A stretch of 64,000 nt of DNA, from positions 62,001 to 126,000 of the forward strand of contig SKCR01023429.1 of assembly GCA_019454045.1 (NCBI GenBank). The letters run 5' to 3'. The translations under genes were made by a program, and so were the position numbers. The notes below the pieces were generated by a model. It searched no databases and had not been told where the DNA came from. It worked only from the letters and a program-made list of their open reading frames with translations. This DNA comes from Zanthoxylum bungeanum (Eukaryota; Streptophyta; Magnoliopsida; Sapindales; Rutaceae). Below are positions 35,346 through 45,880 of the stretch, in pieces (the stretch's first letter is position 1; each line of letters opens with the position of its first letter).

Positions 35346-36051
35346 TGGAACAAATGCCAAGCTAAGTATAATTCATGAAAGACATTCTTTCACGAAAACA
35401 GAGATTGGGAGATTATGAGACAGTAGCATTGACAGAAGAATACAGTGCCATCATTCAGAGGAAGCTTCCCCAAAGTTGAAAGATCCTGGCAGTTTCACTA
35501 TTCCTTGAATCATAGGAGAACATAACTTTGGTAGGGCTTTATGTGATTAAGGTGCAAGTGTTAACTTGATGTCTTTTTCTATTTTCAGGAAACTGCAGAT
35601 TGGAGAAACAATGCCCACTTCAGTCTCTCTACAACTTGCTGATAGAACGCTCGTATTTCCAAGAGGCGTGGTTGAGGATGTGATGGTCAAGGTTGACAAA
35701 TTCATTTTCCCAGTATATTTTATTATCCTTGATATGATGGAAGACGCAGACGTGCCAATCATCATTGGGAGACCGTTCTTGGCTACAGGTCGAACCATTA
35801 TTGATGTACAAAAATGAGAATTAACCATGAGGGTACATGACCAAAAAGTTACTTTCAATGTTTTCAAAGCCATGAAATTCCCGAGCGATGAAAAGGAAGA
35901 AGAATGTTTCAGACTTGATATGATACACAGTACCATTCAGAACTCCAATGCAATACAAAGTTCTATTTACAAACTTAAAGCATGTCAACTGCTTGTGGAG
36001 CCTGAAGATAAAGCGTCTTTTGCACTGAAAAAGCAAATTCTTGCACTATAA
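35346..36051 (+). pseudogene. pol: R7 gypsy protease
   Basis: Retroviral-type aspartic protease. The active-site region reads C-D-stop-GASVNLMS at about 35545-35580: the catalytic D is present but the usual L is a TAA. The second conserved part, DVPIIIGRPFLATGRTIIDV (35750-35810), is intact and followed by a stop, after which the frame continues to 36051. No RT follows; sequence jumps directly to the integrase tail. Confidence 0.88.
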
Positions 36052-36384
36052 GCAACAGAAGAGAAAAAGTTCCACCAGCTCAACGAATTGGAGGAATTTC
36101 ACAATCAGCCTTTTGAGAATGCCAAATTGTACAAAGAAAAGGTAAGGAAAAGACATGATGAGAAGTTAGTGCGTATACAACTTAAACCAGGGCAGAAGGT
36201 ACTGTTAAACAAATCAAGGGTGAAATTCTTCCCATGGAAGCCAAAATCACGGTGTTCAGGTCCATTTGTGATCACCAAGATTTTACCAGACAAAGCCGTT
36301 GAGATACATGATCCTGACTCTAACAAAACATTCAAGGTTAAAAATAAACGTGTCAAGCACTACTGGGGAGAATCATTTGAGTGA
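36052..36384 (+). pseudogene. pol: R7 integrase C-terminal fragment
   Basis: The frame contains YKEKVRKRHDEKLVRIQLKP, KSRVKFFPWKPKSRCSGPFV and a basic end, matching the C-terminal DNA-binding part of Athila-type integrase. The zinc finger and DDE core are absent because an internal deletion joins protease to this point near 36050. Confidence 0.88.
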
Positions 36385-36435
36385 CAAAAAGAAAGTGTCA
36401 AACTTTCAGATCCAGCCTAATGTTCGAGAAGTCAC

Positions 36436-36482
36436 GTCTAGCTGACGATGTTAAACTTAGCGCTGGAAGGGAGGCAACCCAT
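36436..36482 (+). other. conserved post-pol motif of Athila/Tat elements
   Basis: CTAGCTGACGATGTTAAAC followed by AGCGCTGGAAGGGAGGCAACCCA. A TTAAAC...AGCGCT...GGGAGGCAACCC motif downstream of pol is familiar from Athila/Tat-like gypsy elements. Its role is not settled to my knowledge. Confidence 0.7.
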
Positions 36483-36558
36483 GCAATTTGTGTATATATT
36501 GTGATCTGGTGTGTTTTATTTTTGTGTGTTTAATTTTTACAGGTAAAGTCATTACACG

Positions 36559-37107
36559 ATGGAAGAAGCTTTCGCAAATCTTCAAAAGCAATTTCTTTAT
36601 CTCCCTCAAAAATCTCTGATGAAAGTTTACAAAGCTCGATTGGAACGGATGAGGTTACTGATGATCAAAGGTATTCCTACTGACATTCGTTGGATTATTG
36701 AAGCACGGGTCCGATTGGCAGGTGAGTCTTCTGACTCTTTTATTTCACATCTGCCTGTTTTAGGAAAAAGCACCTATGCTAAAAAGAGAAGAGCCAAAAG
36801 AATGTGTGTTTGTTATAAATGTGCTCATATATTTTGTGATACTCGTTGTTGTTCTTTAGGAATGGTGTCTGATAACCGCGAAGATAAGATTAATTTCATT
36901 AGGGATGGCTTGAGTAAGGAGTCTTTGGATGATATATCTAAAACTCTTGAGACGCATCCCAGTGGATTTGTGTATCACGAAATTCATGTGTTATATGCAC
37001 AATTCCAAAAAGAAAGACAACAGTTAAGTCTTGGGAATCTGACTCAAAAAGACCCTGTTTGCCAATTTATAAGAAAATTGGATGGGAAGCTTGTCCCTGA
37101 CGCATAG
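36559..37107 (+). CDS. R7 extra ORF downstream of pol (182 aa), intact
   Basis: An uninterrupted 182-codon frame, the only long intact frame in R7, in the position where Athila elements carry an env-like or accessory ORF. The ATG follows a splice-acceptor-like TTTAATTTTTACAG (ending near 36542) by 17 bases, which would suit a spliced subgenomic RNA. The protein starts MEEAFANLQKQFLYLP, has a basic patch KKRRAKR, and then a cysteine-rich segment CVCYKCAHIFCDTRCC at about residues 82-97 that could bind metal. There is no signal peptide or clear membrane segment, unlike an envelope. I do not recognise the family. It may be an accessory protein or captured host sequence. Confidence 0.6.
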   Translation: MEEAFANLQKQFLYLPQKSLMKVYKARLERMRLLMIKGIPTDIRWIIEARVRLAGESSDSFISHLPVLGKSTYAKKRRAKRMCVCYKCAHIFCDTRCCSLGMVSDNREDKINFIRDGLSKESLDDISKTLETHPSGFVYHEIHVLYAQFQKERQQLSLGNLTQKDPVCQFIRKLDGKLVPDA

Positions 37108-37199
37108 ACGTCAATCAAGCCGCTACTTTTTTTGTACATATTATATCTCTTTATCTTTTCCTAATAATTATAATTTGTTTTGTTGTTTTCTTTTATTTT

Positions 37200-38780
37200 C
37201 TCCGACAGGATCCAGACCTTTTTGACTATCACGATTTATTTTACTGTTTAACTAATAAGAGAAGAAGAAAGGTGGCTAGGGTTAGAATGATTGTTCTTTC
37301 AAAAAGAAAAATAATTTTCCTTTTTATATTTAGGGTTTATTTGTTTCCAAAACAAACAAATCATTTCCCTCCCAATTATTCAAAAATTCGGCCAAGGAGT
37401 TAATTTTCTTTTAAATTTGTAACATCCACTTTTATTACTATAATAAAGGATATGTTACAAAAATAAAGAGATGTAATTGCCTTTCATAAAGAGCAATTAC
37501 TTAAACCATTCATTAACCTTCCAAAACTATTTTTGGAAAAAACAAATATCAAATATCATATTTATTAAATTAAATAATTTAATAACATGTAATTAATAAT
37601 TATCAAATTATTATTATTAAAACTATATACTAACCTTTTAATATATGGTATCAAGTGTGACATATAATATTATTAATCATATTAATAATATTCATACATA
37701 TGTGAGTATATAATTGGACTATCCAATTATACTAAATCCGCTATAGTAAATCGAGCTAGCTGGGGGACCAAATGGACCTACGGTTCTGAGCTCCAATAAT
37801 ATCAAAATATTAATTAAGCTCTTAATTAAATATTTCGAATTATTAACTCCGGGTTATTCCAATAAAAATCCAAAGTTGCACTCTCGTTGCCGCAGATGAT
37901 ATATTAAGCCGAACCAAGTCGGTGTTCATCGATATAGTCATTACATTCGAATTGACCCTTCACCAGTATCTCGTAATTAGAGTCGGGTCATAATGTCCGT
38001 TATACCCCTCTAATTATTTTTACCTTAGTTACCGTTGATTCTCTAATGAACGATTTATTCATAACTATTATGAATTTTAATCTTTCTATTCGTAATAGAA
38101 AGACTTGAGCGCTCAAATCGTTCAAGCACCGAATCAACCCTTAAGAAAGATACTCATCTACTTCTCGCAAGAAGGAGTGAACTTCATGTCTATGTAAAAC
38201 GTTCCCAGCTACACAACAGACCATGCCCCCAAAGTACGTAGCTATTGGTCGGGACTACTACACCAACCTCACCTTTGTAAATCAAAGGACATGGCCTCCT
38301 ATGCATGAGTTCGTAGTACACCCAGGATTAAGATCAATCCATATATGACCATCTAGTAGATCGAAATGACTTTCTTAGTTTAACGGATATTATAAGTATG
38401 TCATTTCCATCTGGGTCCAGTCCTATATGATCGCATCATACAAGGTGCCTCCATTCTCATGTCTCTACATGGACTATCCGGATCAAGATCGTCATACAAA
38501 TATAGAATGGACCGTAGCTATAGATAAACCACAAACAAAGTACCCGCTTTGTTTGCTCTCTATTGACTATTTAAGATTACTAACTTCAGACTTAAATCCT
38601 ATTGTGTATGTCACTCATACACTAAGTCTCAAGGCACATAAGTAATCTAGGGTATTTAAGATGATATATAATATGCGAAAATTAAACAAAGAATTTTGAT
38701 AAATTAATAATGCATCGTATTATTTCAAAACACATAAAACCGTTTACATCACATGTAGCTCTAGGGCATACATTCCAACA
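37200..38780 (-). mobile_element. R8: foreign copia-type LTR inside R7
   Basis: On the minus strand it begins TGTTGGAATGTATGCCCTAG at 38780, a typical copia LTR start, and runs through an ATAAAAAGG TATA-like box and AACCCTAGCCACC near 37270-37340. It stops abutting the R7 3' LTR. The left boundary is unclear; neither a clean TG end nor a target duplication is visible, and the first ~838 bases of the R7 3' LTR plus its polypurine tract are missing. Either a solo LTR with a flanking deletion or a truncated element. Confidence 0.65.
37666..37692. repeat. 12-bp-arm palindrome in R8 LTR
   Basis: Arm AATATTATTAAT, spacer CAT, perfect inverted partner. Confidence 0.85.
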
Positions 38781-40019
38781 CCCCTTTGCTGGGGTAAAAG
38801 GTAAAACTTTTATTACTAATATTTAGATTAATCTCCCTTAATTATAATATTTAAACTAGTTAAAACCTGACTTAACGAGGATACCGCCATATTGGTCGGT
38901 TGCTAATTATTTTAATTGGTTTTAACCTGACTAAACTGGATACCGCCTGATTGGTCGGTTGGTAATTAATTATTAATTTGACTTAATCTGGATACCGCCT
39001 ATATGGCTGGTTGGTAATTATCATGCCAAGTTAATATATTATATTAAGGGAGATATCTAAAATAGAAGTAATAAAAGTGGATCCTTTTACCTCAGCATTT
39101 TCTTTTATTGTACTTTTACTTTATTTACTTTCAACATTTATTTTTCAGCAATTTACTTTCAGCAATTTACTTTCAGCATTTACTTTTCAGTAATTTACTT
39201 TCAGCATTTACTTTTCAGCATTTAATTTTCAGTATTATTTTACTTTATGTCTTTTATTTTATTTAAGTTTTTTTACTACCCGTAAATATGTGTCGTAACT
39301 AAGCCAATTATCTGGGGTTGTGATGAAATCCAATATCACCGGTTTATAAGGGGTTAAATTACAGTTTTGGTAATATAAAAGTTTATTTATTGAGCCTTAA
39401 TCCTAATGCTTTTTATTAACAGGCCATTAATAAAATTGAACAGGTAAACTTAAAATGAACTTGGAAAAAGGATTTTAGGTTTAAGACCTTATACTTAATA
39501 GCCTACGATCTTCCTTGAGGATAGATAACCCTTTAATAGATTTCCTTACATGATAGGAATATACCTGTCGGGCGAGGGTAGCCATAATTGGAACTTAATC
39601 TTAATAAATTCAGATAACTTGGTTAACATAGGAATATGATTAATTGGGCTATACTGGGTATTTGTATTTGACCACCGGAAGAGGCTTTTACATAATTTCC
39701 TGTTCCAGGTTAATAAACCAATATATTACACAAATGTAAAATAACCACTTCATCTTTTAAAAATATATTGGAAGGATTCACAACCCTGGATAGTTTTATA
39801 AATTTGAATTTTCTTCAATCTACTTTCAAGAAATTTTATTTACTTGTTTTAATTTTAAAGTCACCACCCAATCAAACAATCAATCCATTATATACTTGTA
39901 AACATTTAACTTCATAAATTGATAACAAAAGGTTTTAAGTCCTCGTGGGATTGATACTTTTGATACTACTTGAATGATACGTGCACTTGCGTTATACGCG
40001 TGTGATTACGCACCGATCA
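38781..40019 (+). repeat. R7 3' LTR, last 1239 bp
   Basis: Matches 5' LTR 32418-33656 at nearly every base, including both tandem arrays, and ends CACCGATCA before the GACAC duplication. Confidence 0.93.
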
Positions 40020-40024
40020 GACAC

Positions 40025-40479
40025 TGTGCTGGAGATTTACTGGAACCAATACACAATGATGTGTGTGGTCCATTAAATCATGTCGCTCATGGTGGTTCCA
40101 CATACTTTGTAACTTTCACAGATGACAAGTCTAGATATGGATATGTCTATCTGATGAAACACAAGTCGGAAATATTTGACAAGTTTAAAATATTCTGAAA
40201 TGAAGTAAAAAACAAACCAATAAATTCATCAAATGCCTTAGATCAGATTGAGGCGGTGAATACATGAGTGAAGAATTCAGAAATTATTTAAGAGAGAATG
40301 GAATTCTCACCCAATATAGCCCACCAGGAACACCTCAACACAATGGAGTGTCTGAGTGTAGAAACCCTACTTTATTGGATATGGTGCGAACGATGATGAG
40401 CTATACAAATCTTCCTTATTACCTTTGGGGTTACGTTTTACTTACTACTGCCTACATACTTAATAGGGTTCCATCTAAT
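40025..40479 (+). pseudogene. pol: R5 integrase core
   Basis: Continues R5 pol after R7. Contains EPIHNDVCGP, TYFVTFTDDKSRYGYVYLM, GGEYMSEEFRNYL, SPPGTPQHNGVSE and LWGY...ILNRVPSN, so the DDE residues of copia integrase are visible. Stops: TGA near 40197 and near 40248, both in codons normally arginine in this family, which fits CGA-to-TGA. R9 interrupts the gene after VPSN at CTAAT (40475-40479). Confidence 0.9.
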
Positions 40480-40788
40480 TGTTGGACAGTTATGACCCAT
40501 AGCGTCACTATTTGTACAGATCATGGTGTTGTTGTACAAATTAACTATGTGACAAAGGAGATTGCTCTCCTATCATTTGTGATTAGATCACCAAGATGTA
40601 TATATGATAGGAGGTCCCTGTGATTTGTTCCTGGATTGAGAAGATATGAGACAATATCAATCCACGAAGGATAAATCATTAAATATCCCTAGTCAGAGTA
40701 TTATCGAGATTGGACATCGATAATGTGTAAAAGACTAGTATTACACTTGTGCGCATTGTGAGGGCATAACGTCATAGTTCTCATATAT

Positions 40789-41121
40789 TTGGGTATAGGA
40801 TACTCATGCAAGTGTAATAGGAGGTTGTGTTTTACCGATGGTACGGGAAACAACTTCGCTCTGGATAGAACCCCTCGAAATTCCATTGGTAGTATGACTA
40901 TGTGTCTATGGAAGTCCGAAATCAGGGTAGGTGTATTTGGTTTTAACCTGAGATTTACACCGCTAATACTTGCGACAATCAATATACTTTGGTTTTGGTC
41001 GTCCAGGACTTTAACCGGTTCTGTGTACGCCTCTGCTGGGTATATTGAGAATCGTAGTGTTTTGGGTGTGATGTCAAGACGGAAGTGTCACTCCAGTCAT
41101 ATGGAGATGATGGTCACGTAG
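40789..41121 (+). CDS. LTR sense small ORF, longest copy (110 aa), uncertain
   Basis: A 110-residue frame starting MGIGYSCKCNRRLCFTDG, with a central hydrophobic VGVFGFNLRFTPLILATINI and a C-terminal ENRSVLGVMSRRKCHSS. Seven LTRs in the window have this frame open over 73-110 codons (291-590, 8167-8421, 10970-11203, 18760-19029, 48691-48912, 61371-61598), always in the element's sense. No domain is recognised. LTR frames can stay open simply because copies are young, so coding is unproven. Confidence 0.25.
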   Translation: MGIGYSCKCNRRLCFTDGTGNNFALDRTPRNSIGSMTMCLWKSEIRVGVFGFNLRFTPLILATINILWFWSSRTLTGSVYASAGYIENRSVLGVMSRRKCHSSHMEMMVT

Positions 41122-41529
41122 GATACGGTACTAGTACTCTTATGTACTGCAGTCATCGGGATAAAATGACAAGGTCATGTTTATCCGATTATAGAGTTTG
41201 GTTACCAGACATCCGACATGTGATTCGTACGGGGCAGACACAATTCCAGCCCCAGACCTAGCACGTGATCATCCGATACTGGATCAAAATACGCAATACT
41301 ACGTATACTACGCCTGATATAGATCTTTATATTCCTGTAAGGATATTTCTGGAGAATTGGGTAGGCATGGCGCTTTGCTAGAAGCCAACCTTGTCTTGTA
41401 AATCGGTATAAACGTAGTACTAGGTACTTACGTGTTCGGATAGTCCAACGACTGAATTTACTGCCAACATATCCGGGGATCTCATGGGTCGCTTCCCGAA
41501 GATTCACCGATGACGTATAACTCGCACTT

Positions 41530-41847
41530 TAATTAATCTGGGATTAATTAGATGAGAGAGAAAATTAATCTGGGATTAATTGCGGAGATATTTTATCTGG
41601 GATAAAATATCAATTAAAGAGAGATAACGATTAATTTGGAATTAATCGATAAAATTAATATATTCGATATATTAAACGAAATTGGATTTCGACGCGAAAT
41701 TGAAATTAGATTTTAATTCGGGCGAACGAATTAATTTAGAATTAATTCGTTAGCGATGTGAATAGTAATTATGCTAGGCATGATTATTTAATTAAATTAG
41801 ATTTAATTACGTCCCACCGGAAAATTCATTAATTTGGAATTAGCGAA
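41530..41847 (+). repeat. mini-hairpin array in R9 5' LTR
   Basis: Sense-strand view of the Fam1 array, with TGG spacers: arm ATTAATC at 41532 on, arm ATATTTTATC, arm CGATTAATT, then the longer outer hairpins. One arm base of the GAATTAAAAT unit is mismatched here. Confidence 0.88.
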
Positions 41848-42540
41848 TCCGAGCCCGGGATTATTTGCGAGCGCATTCGCATTTCGAATTCGAGTGCGGC
41901 ACGCAAGTCAAATCAAGCGTCAAATCGCTAGTCGCATCTAGCGTCACATCATTCGTCAATCAAGTGATGGATGTCTTTCACTCTGAGTGATTGACACCAG
42001 TCACTATTCATGATTGATGGTAGTTGATGTTGGTTGTTGGGAAACTTTAATGCCATTTGATTTTTTGGAAAAAGAAAATGGTAAATCATTTTTGATTAAT
42101 TAAAGTGTGTATTAGATACACATTTCCAACCAACACACACCTCTCTCCTCTCTTTTCTCTCTTCTCTCTCAAGCCCATTTGGGCTGTTCTTCACTGTTTT
42201 TCTGGGCAAAAACCGTGAGCAAGGGAAGCAAAGTGTGGTGATTTTGTGGCAAAATCATCAAGAGCTAGCACTCCGAGAGACATGCGAAGGTGATAGGGAA
42301 GTCCACCCATGAGCTTGGAATAATTTGACGAAGCTTGGAGCTTGATGAAGCTCACCCAAAGCCGAAAATGGTGGAGACAAATTCAGCCACTGTCGTGACT
42401 TGGAGAGGGAATAAATCGAGTTTTTTTGTCCACCGCGTCGCTCAACCGATCGATGTAAGTATTCCACAACTTCGTTGATTGTATTCACATGTATTTTCAA
42501 TGCTTGAAATAATCTTGGGATGCTTAGAGAATTCCAACAA

Positions 42541-42552
42541 TGGTATCTATGA
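42541..42552 (+). other. R9 primer-binding site, degenerate
   Basis: TGGTATCTATGAG one base after the LTR; the first seven bases match the initiator-Met site and the rest have drifted. Confidence 0.75.
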
Positions 42553-45199
42553 GTAATGTTGATCATGAAAATATATTAGGGTTAAAATTGGGTAAAATAT
42601 GTTTGAGCATGATTTGATGAAATTGGATGATTAAGTATGCTTAAATGTGTTTTAATTGAAGATTGATTGGATCAATTTGATAAAAAATTGTTTGGAACAA
42701 ATTTCCCCGAATTCTTTGGCTTGGCCGAATAGAAGAGTGCCCTAAATGTCTTGGATTTTTTGATTTTGATTCATTGGATGAGTTGGAAATCAATTGGGAA
42801 TGTTGATTTAATGTTGAATCTGATTCAATTGGATTGGATTTAAAATTGGACAAATAAATCACCATATTGCCGAGACTATGAAAGCATGATTGGGTTTGAT
42901 TTTTTTATTAAATTGTGTTGGACATGATTTAATGTTAAAGAGCATGATTAATTGTGTAAATTGATGTTTTGGAAATATTAATTTGGGTGATTAATTATGT
43001 AATGCACTTTGAGTAATTAAATTGTGAAATTGGATTTTTTGTAATTTAATTATTTGGGCTTAAAATTGGATTTGGGCTTGAATGTTGTAAATGGGCTTAT
43101 TGGGCTTGGTTGTACCAAGATGGGTTTAGGCTAAATTGGTTGGATCCAATTGGGCCCAAAACCGCTTCCATAAAGCCCAAATGCGACTAATGGACCTTAA
43201 TAATTTAATTGGGACTAATGGGCCTAAATTGATATCTAGGCTTATGGGGTTACTCCTTGATTGGGCTTTAGTTATTGGGTTTGACCCGAGTTGACCAAAA
43301 GTCCACGCCTTAAGAAATTAATTAAAAGCCCATTGGGCTTTAATTAAATTAACGTTGGACGTTAATCGGGCTTTGAGACCCGTAGCGATTAAATTTGGAA
43401 TTTCAGTCGTAAAGGTTTATTAATAAAGTGTGATATTTAATTTGGAATTAAATAGTGAATTAGTATTAAATACAAATTGAATTGGATTTAATTATGTAGT
43501 TTAATTTAATTCAAGAATTCGTACTTTGAGTACTTATTCGCAAAACGAGTTTGACTCGCGCAAAATCAAATCGTTGTTTGAACATTGGATGGTCATTAAT
43601 TATCAGATTAATTAATTTGATTAGATTGATTGATAACATGCTTGTGTGAATACATGGTTGCGATGCATGAATAATGTATATCGGATGGATATTAGATGGG
43701 TGGGGCAATTTTAGAAATTGTTGTAATAAATTTTGAATTTATTAATTGGACCTGCGTGTCCCGCCTTATTACCTCCTTACTCTTTGTATTCTCTTCTCAC
43801 CTATTCCCCTCAATGTAAATGAGGTTTCTTTAGAAGTGTAGTGTAACGGGTAGAAGTAATACATGTGGTAGCGGGAGAGAGGAAAGAGAGAGATTTGATC
43901 TAGGATCAATGTGTTAAGTATCCATCCGAATATCATTATTATTTATTTATACGTACTTTATTATGTATTTAGAATGCATGTTTAAGGGTGTATGATGATG
44001 AGACCTTAACAAAGATAATAAATTGGTTGCCAATTTGCACTCGAAAAACCCTCACAAAATATTAAGCGTTTTTCCTTCCATTGAGTGATTCTTACTCAAG
44101 ATCTAAGACTGACATTGGTTTGTTGGCCAAAGTCAAGACCTTTGTCCGTCGAGGATGTGTTTGAATCACGAGAGCTTTGTTCCATATTGGTGTCTTGTCC
44201 AAGTTGTGGTTTGTTGGCCAAAGTCAAGACCACTTCTTGTCCATCGACATTGATTACGAAGCTTTCCATGGTCAATGGGTTCCGCTTAACTGGGATCACT
44301 AAGTTTGTTGTGCCAAAGCCAAGGCTTAGTTGATTCAGAGGAAAAAGGTTAGGCAATATATTGGATATATTGGCATATATAAGATATATGTTTCGGACTT
44401 GGATGTCCCCTACTGGATTTAGGAATTGGATTGGATCCAAGTGATCTTAGAGATCTACCTAGTTAATTATCATACAATTTGTTGGCCAAAGTCAAGATTG
44501 TGTGATATTTAACGGGATCCTAGCCCACAAGGAAACACGGTTTCCCGAGTACTCGACAGAGGGTTAGAGGCTCGCTGAAAAATAGTGGGAGGCAAAAATT
44601 GAATTTGCAATATTCGTTTAATTACTTGCCATACGCGCTCAAACAAATATCATTCGTCAAATCAATTAAATGTTAGTTGGACTAATATTTAAACGTTGTT
44701 TTACAAACAGTTGGACTGTATTCAAACTAATTAAATTATAATTGATTAAATAGTTGGACTATAATAATCATTATAATAAATAGTACCTAAATCGTTGATT
44801 AAATAGTTGGACTATTAAAATTAAGATAAAATTGAAAGATTGACATTTAAAACATAATCCTATGGAAAATTTATTTAAATGGTTTAATTTTTCAAATTGG
44901 GAATAAAGTTTCAGGATGGTCCTGGAAAATAATAAGTTACTTTATTTGATAAAATAAAATATTTGGCCTTAGTCCGGAGTTAAGCAAATAGTAGAGCATA
45001 ATCTTTGGAAGATTTATGTAATGATAACTTTAGTGCTTAATCCATTAAGCTTGCCAAATAGACTCCTGAATTTCTTAATCAGAACTAAGGATTAGATTCT
45101 TAAAGTATGATAAAGAAACTGAAGGATGTTCATAGATCTATTTAGATCTTAGAAGTACTATATTGCAATATAAACTCTTGAAGAGTTAATGACTATTCT
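42553..45199 (+). other. R9 untranslated leader
   Basis: No convincing sense-strand gene. Holds a dense cluster of TGGGCY motifs (43055-43370), a palindrome with arm TTGATC and spacer TAG (43895-43909), three TTGTTGGCCAAAGTCAAGA repeats (44117, 44209 and 44479 on), and TAGTTGGACT repeats (44682-44815). Confidence 0.6.
44096..44440 (-). CDS. antisense ORF in Fam1 leader (114 aa), uncertain
   Basis: Counterpart of 15420-15746 in R2: starts MDPIQFLNPV, contains LTMESFVINVDGQEVVLTLA and ends VSLRS. Open in two copies that inserted independently in opposite orientations. No recognised domain; may be fortuitous. Confidence 0.25.
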   Translation of the reverse strand: MDPIQFLNPVGDIQVRNIYLIYANISNILPNLFPLNQLSLGFGTTNLVIPVKRNPLTMESFVINVDGQEVVLTLANKPQLGQDTNMEQSSRDSNTSSTDKGLDFGQQTNVSLRS

Positions 45200-45880
45200 C
45201 AAGGAGACAAAGTCAAACTTTGCAATATGGCAAGTAGCGCAAGGCGCACCTCACTTCGATATTCTAGAAACCCATGGCTTGGCCAAAGGCTTCTGAATAT
45301 GGAAAAGGGAAAAGGCAAAATCATTATAATCTTCTGGGAAGATAAAGGACATATCCCAAAATGTCTGCCTAAGATGTAGCAAACGGAATCGCGGAAGCGT
45401 GACTGCCGTTTGAACAAAGCAGACATGAAGGAATTGAAGAACGGGCAAGGCTCTGACTTCAAATATGTTTGTTATAAATATGTTCACTACAAGTACTGAA
45501 ATTGGATTTTAAATACTTAGTGTGATAAATAAATATATACTGATGTTCAGAATCTGCTATGGCAGGATACTGACTTCAGTGGAGATTTATATGCGAATCA
45601 GAAACGGGACAAACGTCGCTATTTTGACCGTAGATACCTGAATTTAGGGACTACCCTTCGGGTGTGTACTTAAATTAGGAAACTGTTATAATGGAACTAG
45701 TTTGACTAGATACATTATCTCTGTATCAGGGTTTAATAGGTTGCGGGTATACCTTTATATTCTAGAACACTAAAGTGTTTTATTATATAAAGATGATATT
45801 GAGATAAACACATTAGATGTGAATAACAGCATTTATATTTTGAATATAAATAAATCTCAAACATAAACATGACAAACAAA
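45200..45880 (+). pseudogene. R9 gag C-terminus remnant
   Basis: Around 45295-45480 a sense frame reads KGKGK, then GHIPKC and a basic region ending GQGSD-like, a broken zinc-knuckle tail. Stops throughout. The protease that should follow is not readable. Confidence 0.5.

Larger units (their letters stand above)
31580..40019 (+). mobile_element. R7: Athila-like Ty3/gypsy element, deletion derivative (8440 bp)
   Basis: Starts TGATGAGCGG and ends CACCGATCA with perfect target duplications GACAC (31575-31579, 40020-40024) in the R5 pol gene. Order: 5' LTR, primer site, gag, protease, integrase C-terminus, an extra ORF, a foreign LTR (R8) and the last 1239 bases of the 3' LTR. RT, RNase H and the integrase core are missing, so it is non-autonomous. 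The shared LTR parts are very similar, so it is younger than R5. Confidence 0.93.
40480..42539 (+). repeat. R9 5' LTR (2060 bp)
   Basis: TGTTGGACAG to AATTCCAACA, followed by the primer site. Contains the small ORF (40789-41121), the hairpin array (41530-41847) and a TC-rich segment near 42130-42165. Confidence 0.94.

Noticed and set aside
33746..36356. Several minus-strand ORFs across R7 gag and pol (33746-33973, 34300-34548, 35547-35936, 36105-36356)
   Set aside because: All are antisense shadows of recognisable gag, protease and integrase sequence.
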